Positions 26,225 to 34,282 of a DNA stretch of 64,000 nucleotides are shown here, in pieces. The stretch's first letter is position 1. The number at the start of each line of letters is the position of its first letter. Location: positions 210,138 to 274,137 of the forward strand of contig NZ_LMGK01000021.1 of NCBI RefSeq assembly GCF_001427125.1, in the 5' to 3' direction. The notes under the pieces were generated by a model. The model ran no database searches and was not told where the DNA came from. It saw nothing but the letters and a program-made list of their open reading frames with translations. This stretch comes from Pseudomonas sp. Root562 (GTDB lineage: Bacteria > Pseudomonadota > Gammaproteobacteria > Pseudomonadales > Pseudomonadaceae). Position numbers and translations under genes: made by a program.

Positions 26225-26860
26225 ATGGAACTCTATACCTACTACCGCTCGACATCGTCCTATCGGGTGCGCATCGCGTTGGCGCTCAAGGGGCTGGACT
26301 ATCAGGCGCTGCCGATCAACCTGATCGCGCAGCCCGGTGGCGAACACCGCCAACCGCCGTACCTGGCCCTCAATCCCCAAGGGCGGGTGCCGGCCTTGAG
26401 CACTGAAGAAGGCGCGTTGCTGATCCAGTCACCGGCGATCATCGAGTACCTGGAGGAACGTTATCCACAGGTGCCGCTGCTGTCCAAAGACCTTGTCGCT
26501 CGTGCACATGAGCGCGGTGTGGCAGCGTTGATCGGTTGCGACGTGCATCCATTGCACAACGTCAGCGTGCTCAATCGGCTGCGGCAATTGGGCCATGATG
26601 AACCGCAGGTGATGGAGTGGATCGGACACTGGATCGGCCAGGGGCTGGCGGCCGTGGAGCAGTTGATCGGCGAGCAAGGCTACTGCTTCGGCCCGCAGCC
26701 CGGATTGGCAGATGTTTACCTGATCCCACAGTTGTATGCCGCTGAGCGTTTCAACATTTCCCTTGAGGCGTACCCGCGAATTCGTCGGGTGGCGGCATTG
26801 GCAGCCACGCATCCGGCGTTCATCAAGGCGCATCCGGCAAACCAACCGGACACGCCGTAA
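26225..26860 (+). CDS. maiA: Maleylacetoacetate isomerase
   Basis: This 211-residue zeta-class glutathione transferase turns maleylacetoacetate into fumarylacetoacetate using glutathione. The N-terminus LYTYYRSTSSYRVRIALALKG holds the catalytic Ser motif SSxxxRVRIAL typical of the family; NPQGRVPAL and QSPAIIEYLEE form the glutathione site. It starts 12 bp after fahA and completes the operon; Pseudomonas literature also uses hmgC. Confidence 0.97.
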   Translation: MELYTYYRSTSSYRVRIALALKGLDYQALPINLIAQPGGEHRQPPYLALNPQGRVPALSTEEGALLIQSPAIIEYLEERYPQVPLLSKDLVARAHERGVAALIGCDVHPLHNVSVLNRLRQLGHDEPQVMEWIGHWIGQGLAAVEQLIGEQGYCFGPQPGLADVYLIPQLYAAERFNISLEAYPRIRRVAALAATHPAFIKAHPANQPDTP

Positions 26861-26870
26861 CACCTCTGTA

Positions 26871-26933
26871 GGAGCGAGCCTGCTCGCGATACGGTCTTGG
26901 ATGGACCGCCGTTATCGCGAGCAGGCTCGCTCC
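26871..26933. repeat. REP-type inverted repeat
   Basis: Perfect 21-bp arms (GGAGCGAGCCTGCTCGCGATA at 26871-26891 and its complement at 26913-26933) with a 21-base spacer. It lies between the convergent maiA and SirB1-family genes. Confidence 0.85.
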
Positions 26934-26948
26934 CACAAAGGTTTGTTT

Positions 26949-27752
26949 TCAGTGGACGATTGAGTTGGGCGGCAAATGCCCAAGCCGTTCCGTCAGGCGA
27001 ATGCGCTGGATCGGGTCGTCACTGAGCAACAGCGCATGCTCCAGATCGAAGCGCTCGGCGTTCGGGCAGTCCAGGCGTTGGTAGAGACTGGCGCGGGCCA
27101 GGTAGTCGGCGGCGTTGGCGTTACCCAGTTCAAGCACGCGCTCGGCGTCGATCAGGGCACCAATGTAATCGTCGTGGGAAAGGTGCAATTGGCGCAGGTT
27201 GCGTGACAGGCGCTGCAGCATCTGCACCGGTTCGGCCGTCACCAGGTGTTCGGCACTGAGCTTGATGTTCGGGCCGTACTGGCGCTGCAGCAGTTCGCGG
27301 CAGTCGTTGGGGTAGAGTCGGCGACCGCCGCAGGGATCGAGCAAGTGATCGGCACCGGGCACACGCAAGAGAAAATGGCCGGGGAAGTTTACCCCGACCA
27401 AGGGAATTTCCAGGCCTCTGGCCAATTCCAGCGCAATCAGCCCCAGGGCCAGCGGTTGCCCGCGTCGGCGTTCCAACACTTTATGGATCAACGCTGCTTG
27501 CGGCCGCAAGGGTGTGGCATCGTCCTGCGCGAACCCCAGATCATTCATGCGCCGCAGCAACGGCTGCGCCAGCTCGCTCACCGGCAGCATTGGCAAGCCG
27601 CCGCTGGCTCGTTGTTGCAGTTCTCGCACCTTTTCCAGCGTTGCCTCGGGGGACACTTCGCTGTCATGTTCGACGCAAATCCACAGCGCCGCCTCGAACA
27701 GGGCGGGCGGTGAACGTTGCAGGCAAGCGAAAAACGATTGTCGCGGCGTCAT
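26949..27752 (-). CDS. SirB1/transglutaminase-like TPR protein
   Basis: This 267-residue protein belongs to the SirB1 family. Its transglutaminase-like middle has LGLIALELARGLEIPLVGVN and PGHFLLRV..DHLLDPCGG, and its C-terminal part has TPR-like helices (ADYLARASLYQRLDCPNAER). The expected papain-like cysteine before the LALELAR helix is not evident (RRGQPLALG), so it may be non-catalytic, as in many family members. Function is unknown. Confidence 0.82.
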   Translation of the reverse strand: MTPRQSFFACLQRSPPALFEAALWICVEHDSEVSPEATLEKVRELQQRASGGLPMLPVSELAQPLLRRMNDLGFAQDDATPLRPQAALIHKVLERRRGQPLALGLIALELARGLEIPLVGVNFPGHFLLRVPGADHLLDPCGGRRLYPNDCRELLQRQYGPNIKLSAEHLVTAEPVQMLQRLSRNLRQLHLSHDDYIGALIDAERVLELGNANAADYLARASLYQRLDCPNAERFDLEHALLLSDDPIQRIRLTERLGHLPPNSIVH

Positions 27753-27935
27753 TGAAATCTCCGGGCAATGCCTCGTTTTAGCCCCGTCTCCGCTATTCGT
27801 CCAGTGCCTTGCAGGGGCAACAACAGGTTATTTCCGAAAGACTCTACAGCTGCGTCGCTTATTCCGGTGCGCTTCTGCAATTTTTGGGCGCAAGCCTATA
27901 CTGGCGACTACAAGAAGTGATTCGGGAGCCTTACG

Positions 27936-28955
27936 ATGTTTGCTCTCATGCAAAGCACTCGCCTTGAATCGCTGCACCTGAGCGTTGACCCGGTCACCGG
28001 GTTGAAGGCGGTCATTGCCATCCATAACAGCCGACTGGGACCTGCCCTGGGCGGTTGTCGTTACCTTGCCTACCCTAGCGACGAGTCTGCTGTCGAGGAT
28101 GCCATACGCCTTGCCCAAGGCATGAGTTACAAAGCGGCACTGGCCGGCCTGGCCCAAGGGGGCGGGGTGGCGGTGATTGTCCGGCCTGCCCATGTCGCGA
28201 ACCGCGGGGCGCTGTTCGAAGCTTTCGGACGCTGTATCGATCAACTCGACGGACGCTACATCACGGCCATCGACAGCGGTACTTCCGTGGCGGACATGGA
28301 TTGCATCGCGCAACAGACCCAGCACGTCACCAGCACGACCTCGGCGGGTGATCCTGCGCCGCATGCGGCGATGGGCGTATTCACTGGCATTCGCGCTACC
28401 GCCATGGCCCGCTTGGGCAGCGACAATCTAGAAGGTTTGCGCGTGGCCATCCAGGGCCTGGGCAATGTCGGATTCGCCCTCGCGGAACAGCTGCATGCCG
28501 CGGGTGCCGAGTTGTTGGTCAGCGACATCGATCACGGCAAAGTGCAACTGGCCATGGAGCAACTTGGCGCGCATCCGATTGCCAACGATGCATTGCTCAG
28601 CACGCCATGCGACATTCTGGCCCCGTGTGGTCTGGGCGGGGTGCTGAACAGTCATAGCGTCACGCAATTGCGCTGTTCGGCGGTGGCGGGGTCGGCGAAT
28701 AATCAGCTGACGCACCTGGACGTCGCCGATCAACTTGAGCGACGCGGCATCCTGTACGCACCGGATTACGTGATCAATGCCGGTGGCTTGATCTACGTTT
28801 CGCTCAAGCACCGTGGGGAAGAGCTGTCGACCATCACTGCGCATTTGTCGAAAATCAGCACGCGACTTACTGAAGTCTTTGCCCATGCCCAGGCGGAGAA
28901 ACGTTCACCGGCGCGGGTGGCCGATGAGTTGGCCGAGAAAGTGCTGTACCGATAA
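27936..28955 (+). CDS. Leucine dehydrogenase-like protein with altered active site
   Basis: This 339-residue protein is a Glu/Leu/Phe/Val dehydrogenase homologue. It has the N-terminal LGPALGGCRYL, the substrate-side MSYKAALAGL (Lys 66), TSVADMD, and the NAD-binding GLRVAIQGLGNVG. However, the glycine-rich catalytic motif, normally GGGKxVI, reads GGGVAVI, with Val 78 in place of the catalytic Lys. The nearby EDVGT is IDSGT. It may therefore bind amino acid and NAD without normal oxidative deamination. No operon partner is visible. Confidence 0.85.
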   Translation: MFALMQSTRLESLHLSVDPVTGLKAVIAIHNSRLGPALGGCRYLAYPSDESAVEDAIRLAQGMSYKAALAGLAQGGGVAVIVRPAHVANRGALFEAFGRCIDQLDGRYITAIDSGTSVADMDCIAQQTQHVTSTTSAGDPAPHAAMGVFTGIRATAMARLGSDNLEGLRVAIQGLGNVGFALAEQLHAAGAELLVSDIDHGKVQLAMEQLGAHPIANDALLSTPCDILAPCGLGGVLNSHSVTQLRCSAVAGSANNQLTHLDVADQLERRGILYAPDYVINAGGLIYVSLKHRGEELSTITAHLSKISTRLTEVFAHAQAEKRSPARVADELAEKVLYR

Positions 28956-28978
28956 CAAGAACCTTTGAGTCTGGAAAA

Positions 28979-29012
28979 TGAAAAAGGCCCTGAGTCATTC
29001 GACTCAGGGCCT
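28979..29012 (-). terminator. Intrinsic terminator after yebG
   Basis: AGGCCCTGAGTC and GACTCAGGGCCT pair over 12 bp with a 4-base loop (28985-29012). On the minus strand the stem is followed by TTTT, so it mainly ends the yebG transcript and may also stop the convergent dehydrogenase transcript. Confidence 0.85.
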
Positions 29013-29026
29013 ATTCAATTCGCATG

Positions 29027-29368
29027 TCACTTCGCAGCTTTCGGTGCCTTGGCCGGTTTGGCCGCTGGTGCCGGCTCTTCGGCTTCAACCGCTTCGACCG
29101 TTGGCGCGATTTCAGCCGGTGCGCTCAGCAATTCGGACAGGGCGTCCGGCTGGCTCTTGAATGCCTTGGCGAAGACATCGCGATTTTTCGCCATGTAGAT
29201 CCCGGCTTCTTCCACTTGCTGCTCGGTCAGGGACGGAACGGCTTTTTGCAACACTTCAGCCAGCAACTCGGCCAGTTCGAGCATTTTGTCATGACGGTCA
29301 GCTTCGGCTTTATCCATGAACAAGCGCTCCAGATCTCGGCTGCTGCGGTATACCACTTCGACGGCCAT
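29027..29368 (-). CDS. yebG: YebG family SOS-response protein
   Basis: This 113-residue protein matches YebG: AVEVVYRSSRDLERLFMDKA with EADRHDKMLELAELLAEVL, followed by GIYMAKNRDVFAKAFK. The C-terminal 30 residues are Ala/Pro/Lys-rich and variable in the family. YebG is a DNA-damage-induced cytoplasmic protein of unclear action. A perfect LexA box 44 bp upstream of the start confirms SOS control here. Confidence 0.92.
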   Translation of the reverse strand: MAVEVVYRSSRDLERLFMDKAEADRHDKMLELAELLAEVLQKAVPSLTEQQVEEAGIYMAKNRDVFAKAFKSQPDALSELLSAPAEIAPTVEAVEAEEPAPAAKPAKAPKAAK

Positions 29369-29411
29369 TCACCACCTCACATGCCTTCACATTGGTTGTC
29401 GATTTCGACTA

Positions 29412-29427
29412 CTGTATCTATATACAG
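29412..29427. promoter_or_regulatory. LexA (SOS) box
   Basis: CTGTATCTATATACAG fits the LexA operator CTGT-N8-ACAG exactly. It lies upstream of yebG, which is on the minus strand and known to be LexA-controlled in E. coli. Confidence 0.92.
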
Positions 29428-29644
29428 CGAAAAGGATAAGCGAATCCCTTTGCTTTGGGTAGTGGCTTTTTAATGTAGTCCGGATTCAGGGTTTGTCAGG
29501 TGCACGGCACCCAAGGTGCGACCAAACGCCACGGCGCGCAATTGCGGGCCGCTCGCCATCATGCAGTGGCCTTTTTTCTGCATGCGGAAAACCGTCACGT
29601 CCAACCCGCATTATCCGGTCGAGCCGACCTAAGGAAGCATCATC

Positions 29645-30145
29645 GTGAAAATCAACTGGGCCGAAAAGCTGCGGCAGAATGTGCATCAACTGGCTGAGTC
29701 CCTGGGCAACCTGTTCGTCGAAACCTTTCATTACCTCGCACTGTTCGCCATCGGTGCGGTGACCGCGTGGGCGGCGGTGATGGAGTTTCTCGGGATGCTC
29801 GAGAAGGGGCACATCAAGATTGATGACATCCTGCTGCTGTTCATCTACCTGGAACTGGGGGCGATGGTCGGGATTTACTTCAAGACCAACCACATGCCGG
29901 TGCGTTTCCTGATCTACGTGGCGATCACTGCGCTGACGCGGCTGTTGATATCCAACGTGTCGCACCACAATCCACCGGACCTGGGGATCATCTACCTGTG
30001 TGGCGGTATTCTGCTGCTGGCGTTTGCGATTCTGGTGGTGCGTTACGCTTCGTCGCAATTTCCGTCGGTGAAGATAGAAAACCCGCACCGCAAGATCGGT
30101 GCGGGTTCCAGTGAACACCCGGAGGTGGAGAAGGGCGAGCTTTAA
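29645..30145 (+). CDS. psiE: Phosphate-starvation-inducible PsiE family protein
   Basis: This 166-residue inner-membrane protein has four hydrophobic segments (about 32-50, 57-76, 85-100 and 112-135) with PsiE features such as FIYLELGAMVGIYFKTNHMP and VRFLIYVAITALTR. The role of PsiE is unknown; in E. coli it is controlled by PhoB. The start is GTG at 29645, preceded by AAGGAAG. The last codons overlap the convergent DUF3509 gene by 4 bp. I see no clear Pho box. Confidence 0.85.
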   Translation: MKINWAEKLRQNVHQLAESLGNLFVETFHYLALFAIGAVTAWAAVMEFLGMLEKGHIKIDDILLLFIYLELGAMVGIYFKTNHMPVRFLIYVAITALTRLLISNVSHHNPPDLGIIYLCGGILLLAFAILVVRYASSQFPSVKIENPHRKIGAGSSEHPEVEKGEL

Positions 30146-30459
30146 AGGCCCATGGTGGGGCGCGGGCGCCCTTTGGCTGGGGGGGGCGGCAGGCTGCGCG
30201 TGCCGCCATCGGTCATGGATTCGAGGACGGCCACGGCGCTGTGGCCTTGTTCGATGGCGATGCCGAACTGGATGCTTTGCACCAGTCGTTTAAGGCGTGC
30301 AGGGTCATTGCGTTGCTCGGCACTGATCATGCGTTTGGCAACGATCCGGCCATTGTTGGAAAGGGTCAGCATGATGCTGCCGTCCAGGCCCTGAATGCTC
30401 AGGTTGATCTGGTAATCCGCTGCAAAGGCATCGGTAATGAGCTGAAAGGGGTTGTCCAT
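30142..30459 (-). CDS. DUF3509 domain protein
   Basis: This 105-residue protein (DNPFQLITDAFAADYQINLS, LDGSIMLTLSNNGRIVAKR) belongs to DUF3509, a small family found mainly in Pseudomonas with no known function. The C-terminal tail is proline-rich. It converges on psiE with a 4-bp overlap, and is separated from sdaA by a bidirectional terminator. Confidence 0.8.
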   Translation of the reverse strand: MDNPFQLITDAFAADYQINLSIQGLDGSIMLTLSNNGRIVAKRMISAEQRNDPARLKRLVQSIQFGIAIEQGHSAVAVLESMTDGGTRSLPPPPAKGRPRPTMGL

Positions 30460-30621
30460 GATGCGTCACCGCCTGATTGAACGTGCAGTTGTTGACCGGC
30501 CGTGATCGGGTTGGTTCGCAACGCCGGACCACCGGCCATTTCACGGCCATATCGCCATCATTGTTCCAACAGGGATGTAGCAAGGGGCATGCCGACTGGA
30601 TTGTCGGACAATGATCACGGC

Positions 30622-30657
30622 AAAAAGAAGGCGGGCACTGTGGCCCGCCTTCTTTTT
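30622..30657. terminator. Bidirectional intrinsic terminator
   Basis: AAAAAGAAGGCGGGC and GCCCGCCTTCTTTTT pair perfectly over 15 bp with a 6-base loop. On the minus strand it follows the sdaA stop (30704) at a suitable distance. Confidence 0.9.
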
Positions 30658-30703
30658 GCCTGCACGATTCAGGGCATTAAACCGTGATGCGCCTCGAAAA
30701 CGA

Positions 30704-32080
30704 TCAGCACTCTACCCAGTTCACCGCCAGGCCGCCGCGTGAGGTCTCTTTGTATTTGTCGTGCATGTCGGCACCGGTGTCGCGCATGGTGCGGATCACC
30801 CGATCCAGGGAAATGAAGTGTTTGCCGTCGCCGCGCAGAGCCATTTGCGTGGCGTTGATCGCCTTGACGGCGGCAATCGCGTTGCGTTCGATGCACGGCA
30901 CTTGCACCAGCCCGCCCACCGGGTCACAGGTCAGGCCGAGGTTGTGTTCGAGGCCGATTTCCGCGGCGTTTTCCAGTTGCTCCGGCGTGGCGCCCAGCAC
31001 CTCTGCCAGGCCAGCGGCAGCCATGGCGCAGGCTGAGCCGACTTCACCCTGGCAACCCACTTCGGCGCCGGAGATCGAGGCGTTTTTCTTGCACAGAATG
31101 CCCACCGCTGCCGCGCCCAGGAAGAACGCCACGACATCATCGTCCGAAGCATCCGGGTTGAACTTCATGTAGTAGTGCAACACCGCCGGGATGATGCCCG
31201 CCGCGCCGTTGGTCGGTGCGGTGACCATGCGCCCGCCGGCGGCGTTTTCTTCGTTCACGGCGAGGGCGAACAGGTTCACCCATTCCATCGCCGAGAGGGT
31301 GGAGGTGATGACGTTCGGTTTGCCGATTTCCAGCAGGCTACGGTGCAATTTCGCCGCGCGACGAGGAACATTCAGACCGCCCGGCAGGATGCCCTCATGG
31401 TTCAAGCCCTGCTCGACGCACTCGCGCATCACCGACCAGATATGCAGCAAGCCCTGGCGGATTTCGGCGTCACTGCGCCAGGCCCGTTCGTTGGCCATCA
31501 TCAATTCGGAAACCCGCAAGTTGTGCTGGTTGCACAGCTGAAGCAATTCGACGGCGCTGGAAAAATCGTACGGCAGCAGCACTTCGCTGGCCGGTGAGAT
31601 CCCGGATTCGGCTTCAGCCGCTTCGATGATGAAACCGCCACCAACCGAGTAATACGTCTGTTCAAACAGCTCGCCGGTTTCGCCGAAGGCTGTCAGGGAC
31701 ATGGCGTTGGGGTGGTAGGGCAGGCTTTCGTCAAGCAGCAGCAGATCGTGTGCCCAGTCGAAGGCGATGGTCACCTGGCCTGCCAGGGACAATTCGCCGG
31801 TTTCGCGCAGGGTCTGGATTCGACTGTCGATGGACGTGGGATTGATGCTGTCCGGCCACTCGCCCATCAAGCCCATGACACAGGCGCGGTCGGTGGCGTG
31901 GCCGACGCCGGTTGCCGACAGGGAGCCGTAGAGGCGGATTTCAACTCGCCGCACATCGGCGAGCAAATGTTGATCGACCAGCGCTTGGGAGAAGGTCGCA
32001 GCTGCACGCATCGGACCCACGGTATGAGAGCTGGATGGGCCGATGCCGACTTTGAAGAGATCGAAAACACTGATAGCCAT
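30704..32080 (-). CDS. sdaA: L-serine ammonia-lyase
   Basis: This 458-residue single-chain enzyme deaminates L-serine to pyruvate with an oxygen-labile 4Fe-4S cluster. SVFDLFKVGIGPSSSHTVGP is the family N-terminus. Cluster cysteines lie in ILCKKNASISGAEVGCQGEV and in LTCDPVGGLVQVPC. ATG 32080 gives the normal length; the longer in-frame ORF runs into the divergent regulator and is rejected. The LysR gene diverging 135 bp away is a likely regulator. Confidence 0.95.
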   Translation of the reverse strand: MAISVFDLFKVGIGPSSSHTVGPMRAAATFSQALVDQHLLADVRRVEIRLYGSLSATGVGHATDRACVMGLMGEWPDSINPTSIDSRIQTLRETGELSLAGQVTIAFDWAHDLLLLDESLPYHPNAMSLTAFGETGELFEQTYYSVGGGFIIEAAEAESGISPASEVLLPYDFSSAVELLQLCNQHNLRVSELMMANERAWRSDAEIRQGLLHIWSVMRECVEQGLNHEGILPGGLNVPRRAAKLHRSLLEIGKPNVITSTLSAMEWVNLFALAVNEENAAGGRMVTAPTNGAAGIIPAVLHYYMKFNPDASDDDVVAFFLGAAAVGILCKKNASISGAEVGCQGEVGSACAMAAAGLAEVLGATPEQLENAAEIGLEHNLGLTCDPVGGLVQVPCIERNAIAAVKAINATQMALRGDGKHFISLDRVIRTMRDTGADMHDKYKETSRGGLAVNWVEC

Positions 32081-32215
32081 GCTAAAGCCTATTCCTGCAA
32101 TGGAAGATGAATCGCTGCCATTTTTGTAGGACAAGCGCACTTTCAGCGATACTGCCTGCCTCGGTCCTACGTGACCAACGAAACTTCCTAAGACAGCCTT
32201 TAGCAGGACTAAACA

Positions 32216-33163
32216 ATGAGCCGTCAATTGCACGCCCAGACCTACGTGTGGCTGCAGGTGTTTTCTTGCGCCGCCCGGCACTTGTCGTTCACCCGTTGTG
32301 CGGAAGAACTGCACATCACGCCGGGGGCGGTCAGCCAGCAGATCCGCCAGCTTGAAGAGCGCCTGGGTTTTCGCTTGTTTCATCGACGTGCAAGGGGCGT
32401 GGAGTTGAGTGCCGAAGGCCAGCGACTGGCCATCACCGTCAATGAGGCTTACGGCAGCATCGATGCGGAATTGCGTCGACTGGACGCCGGCATGATCAGC
32501 GGCACCTTGCGCGTGCGTTCGATTCCATCGTTCCTCAGCAAATGGCTGACGCCACGCTTGCCGCGATTGCAGCAGCGGTTTCCGGACATCCAGTTGCGCC
32601 TGGTGGCCGAGGACAGCAGCGTGCCGTTGCATGAGGGCGATTTCGATTTGGCCATCGACCTCAACGACGGCAGTTATCCGGGACTGTTATCCACAGCCTT
32701 GCTCGACGAACAGATTTTTCCGGTCTGTGCACCGGGCCTTCTGCGCGGTCGCCCGCCGCTGCATGGGCCGGCGGACTTGATGCACTATCCACTGCTGCAT
32801 GACATCACAGCCTGGCGTGGCAGTTATGAATACGCCGAATGGGAGTTCTATCTCAACGCCATCGGTTTCGAAGGAGCCGATGTGCGTCGCGGTCACACGT
32901 TCAATCGCAATCACCTGACTATCGAAGCGGCCATCGCCGGGATGGGCGTTGCCATTGCCCGGCGAACGCTGCTCAACGATGAGTTGGAGCGCGGCGCATT
33001 GATCGTGCCGTTTGGGCTGACGGTGCCTAATCATAAACGCTACATGGTGCTCTATGCGCCGGGGGCGCTAAGTCATCCGGGCGTGCGTGCGGTGCATGAC
33101 TGGCTGGTGGAAGAAGCGGGGATTTTTCGCGGTTTGCATCCGCTGGGCGAGCGGCAAATGTGA
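32216..33163 (+). CDS. LysR-family regulator (GcvA-like)
   Basis: This 315-residue protein has an N-terminal LysR helix-turn-helix (FTRCAEELHITPGAVSQQIR then LEERLGFRLFHRRARGVELS) and a C-terminal effector-binding domain. The sequence is nearest to GcvA-type regulators. It diverges from sdaA and probably controls serine/glycine metabolism through the 135-bp intergenic region. Confidence 0.9.
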   Translation: MSRQLHAQTYVWLQVFSCAARHLSFTRCAEELHITPGAVSQQIRQLEERLGFRLFHRRARGVELSAEGQRLAITVNEAYGSIDAELRRLDAGMISGTLRVRSIPSFLSKWLTPRLPRLQQRFPDIQLRLVAEDSSVPLHEGDFDLAIDLNDGSYPGLLSTALLDEQIFPVCAPGLLRGRPPLHGPADLMHYPLLHDITAWRGSYEYAEWEFYLNAIGFEGADVRRGHTFNRNHLTIEAAIAGMGVAIARRTLLNDELERGALIVPFGLTVPNHKRYMVLYAPGALSHPGVRAVHDWLVEEAGIFRGLHPLGERQM

Positions 33164-33377
33164 GCAATTATTACCTAGGGGCGGACCGAACCAACTCCCG
33201 ACCTTAACAGCGCTTTTGCCAGTTGTCCGGCTTTTTTTGCGATTAGAAATTTATCTTTTTTTAGGGGTTGAATTGTTCAGCGTACAGACCGATTGTGTAA
33301 GTAAGAGGTCACGGTGATGACGCCCAAGGGCTTAGCTGACCGGCCTCTCGCGAGCTAGCTGAAATAAGGGATGAACT

Positions 33378-33788
33378 ATGCAAATCCAAGTCAATAGCGA
33401 TAACCATATTCAAGGCAGTAAACGACTGGAGGAGTGGGTACGTACTACCATTGAGAGCACGCTCGAACGATATGAGGAGGACCTGACACGCGTCGAGGTT
33501 CACCTGCGGGACGAGAACGGCGACAAGCCGGGTCCCCACGATTTGCGCTGCCAACTGGAGGCGCGGCCAAAAGGCCACCAACCGATTTCCGTCACCCATA
33601 AAGCCGCCAGCCTGGAACTGGCGATCGATGGAGCCGCTGAAAAACTCGAACATGCGCTGGAACATCTGTTCGGCAAATTGCGAGGCAAACCACGAGCCGC
33701 TGTGGTGCCGTTCGAGCGCAGGGCTCACGCCGATGTGCTACTGGAAGAAGAGTTTCTTGAAAACGAACAGGCTGCGCAAAACGGTTGA
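33378..33788 (+). CDS. HPF/RaiA family ribosome-associated protein
   Basis: This 136-residue protein resembles hibernation factors: QIQVNSDNHIQGSKRLEEWV, VRTTIESTLERYEEDLTRVE and a predicted beta-alpha-beta-beta-beta-alpha order, ending with a helical acidic tail. It may bind the 30S subunit under stress. It is a divergent member compared with the hpf gene that sits beside rpoN, so an accessory stress role is likely. A strong terminator follows. Confidence 0.8.
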   Translation: MQIQVNSDNHIQGSKRLEEWVRTTIESTLERYEEDLTRVEVHLRDENGDKPGPHDLRCQLEARPKGHQPISVTHKAASLELAIDGAAEKLEHALEHLFGKLRGKPRAAVVPFERRAHADVLLEEEFLENEQAAQNG

Positions 33789-33821
33789 AGCCTGATTCAC
33801 TGTTTTTACTTACCCACCGAA

Positions 33822-33853
33822 ACGGGCCTGCATTGCAGGCCCGTTTTGTTTTC
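33822..33853 (+). terminator. Intrinsic terminator
   Basis: ACGGGCCTGC-ATT-GCAGGCCCGT is a perfect 10-bp stem followed by TTTGTTTTC. It ends the HPF/RaiA transcript. Confidence 0.9.
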
Positions 33854-33895
33854 AGGATTCACTGAGCAAGTGATCACGGCTTCACTTCTTTTGCG

Positions 33896-33914
33896 TATAA
33901 GAATCTTTATCATT
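33896..33914. promoter_or_regulatory. Probable Fur box
   Basis: Read on the minus strand, AATGATAAAGATTCTTATA closely follows the Fur consensus (GATAATGATAATCATTATC-type hexamers). It lies about 65 bp before the DUF3649-PepSY-DUF3325 operon, a type of operon tied to ferric-siderophore reduction. Confidence 0.75.
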
Positions 33915-33976
33915 AGTATTGCGCCTTGCTGGCCACGTGATATTCACGCCGCCTCACCAGGTTCCAAGGTCGCAAC

Positions 33977-34282
33977 ATGAAAGCCACAAGCAAGACGCTC
34001 CCCGTTTCCTATCGACTGGCGGTCACATCACGCGTGCTGGCTGCCGTGCTTGGCGGCTATGTCGTCTCGGCGCTGGCGAGTGTCTGCCTGACGCTGTGGG
34101 TGCCAATGGCCCGCGCCGAAGCGGTGGTGACCGGAATGCTCAGTTCCTTCCTGGTCTATCTGCTTGCGGTGATCTGGTGCTTTGCTTGTCGAACAGCGTG
34201 GCGAGCCTGGGCCGGGTTGATCCTGACAGGCCTGCTGTTGGCGGCGTTGGCAGGGCTGGCTTACTGGATGGGGCAATCATGA
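33977..34282 (+). CDS. DUF3649 membrane protein
   Basis: This 101-residue protein has three hydrophobic segments (about 20-42, 50-66 and 78-97) and the DUF3649 pattern (PVSYRLAVTSRVLAAVLGGY, WVPMARAEAVVTGML). The family almost always precedes a PepSY reductase-type gene in iron-uptake loci. Its stop overlaps the next start in ATGA. Confidence 0.85.
   Translation: MKATSKTLPVSYRLAVTSRVLAAVLGGYVVSALASVCLTLWVPMARAEAVVTGMLSSFLVYLLAVIWCFACRTAWRAWAGLILTGLLLAALAGLAYWMGQS

Noticed and set aside
23672..26380. 902-codon minus-strand open frame across hmgA-fahA-maiA
   Set aside because: It is antisense to three clear enzyme genes with full-length family matches; long antisense frames are common in GC-rich DNA.
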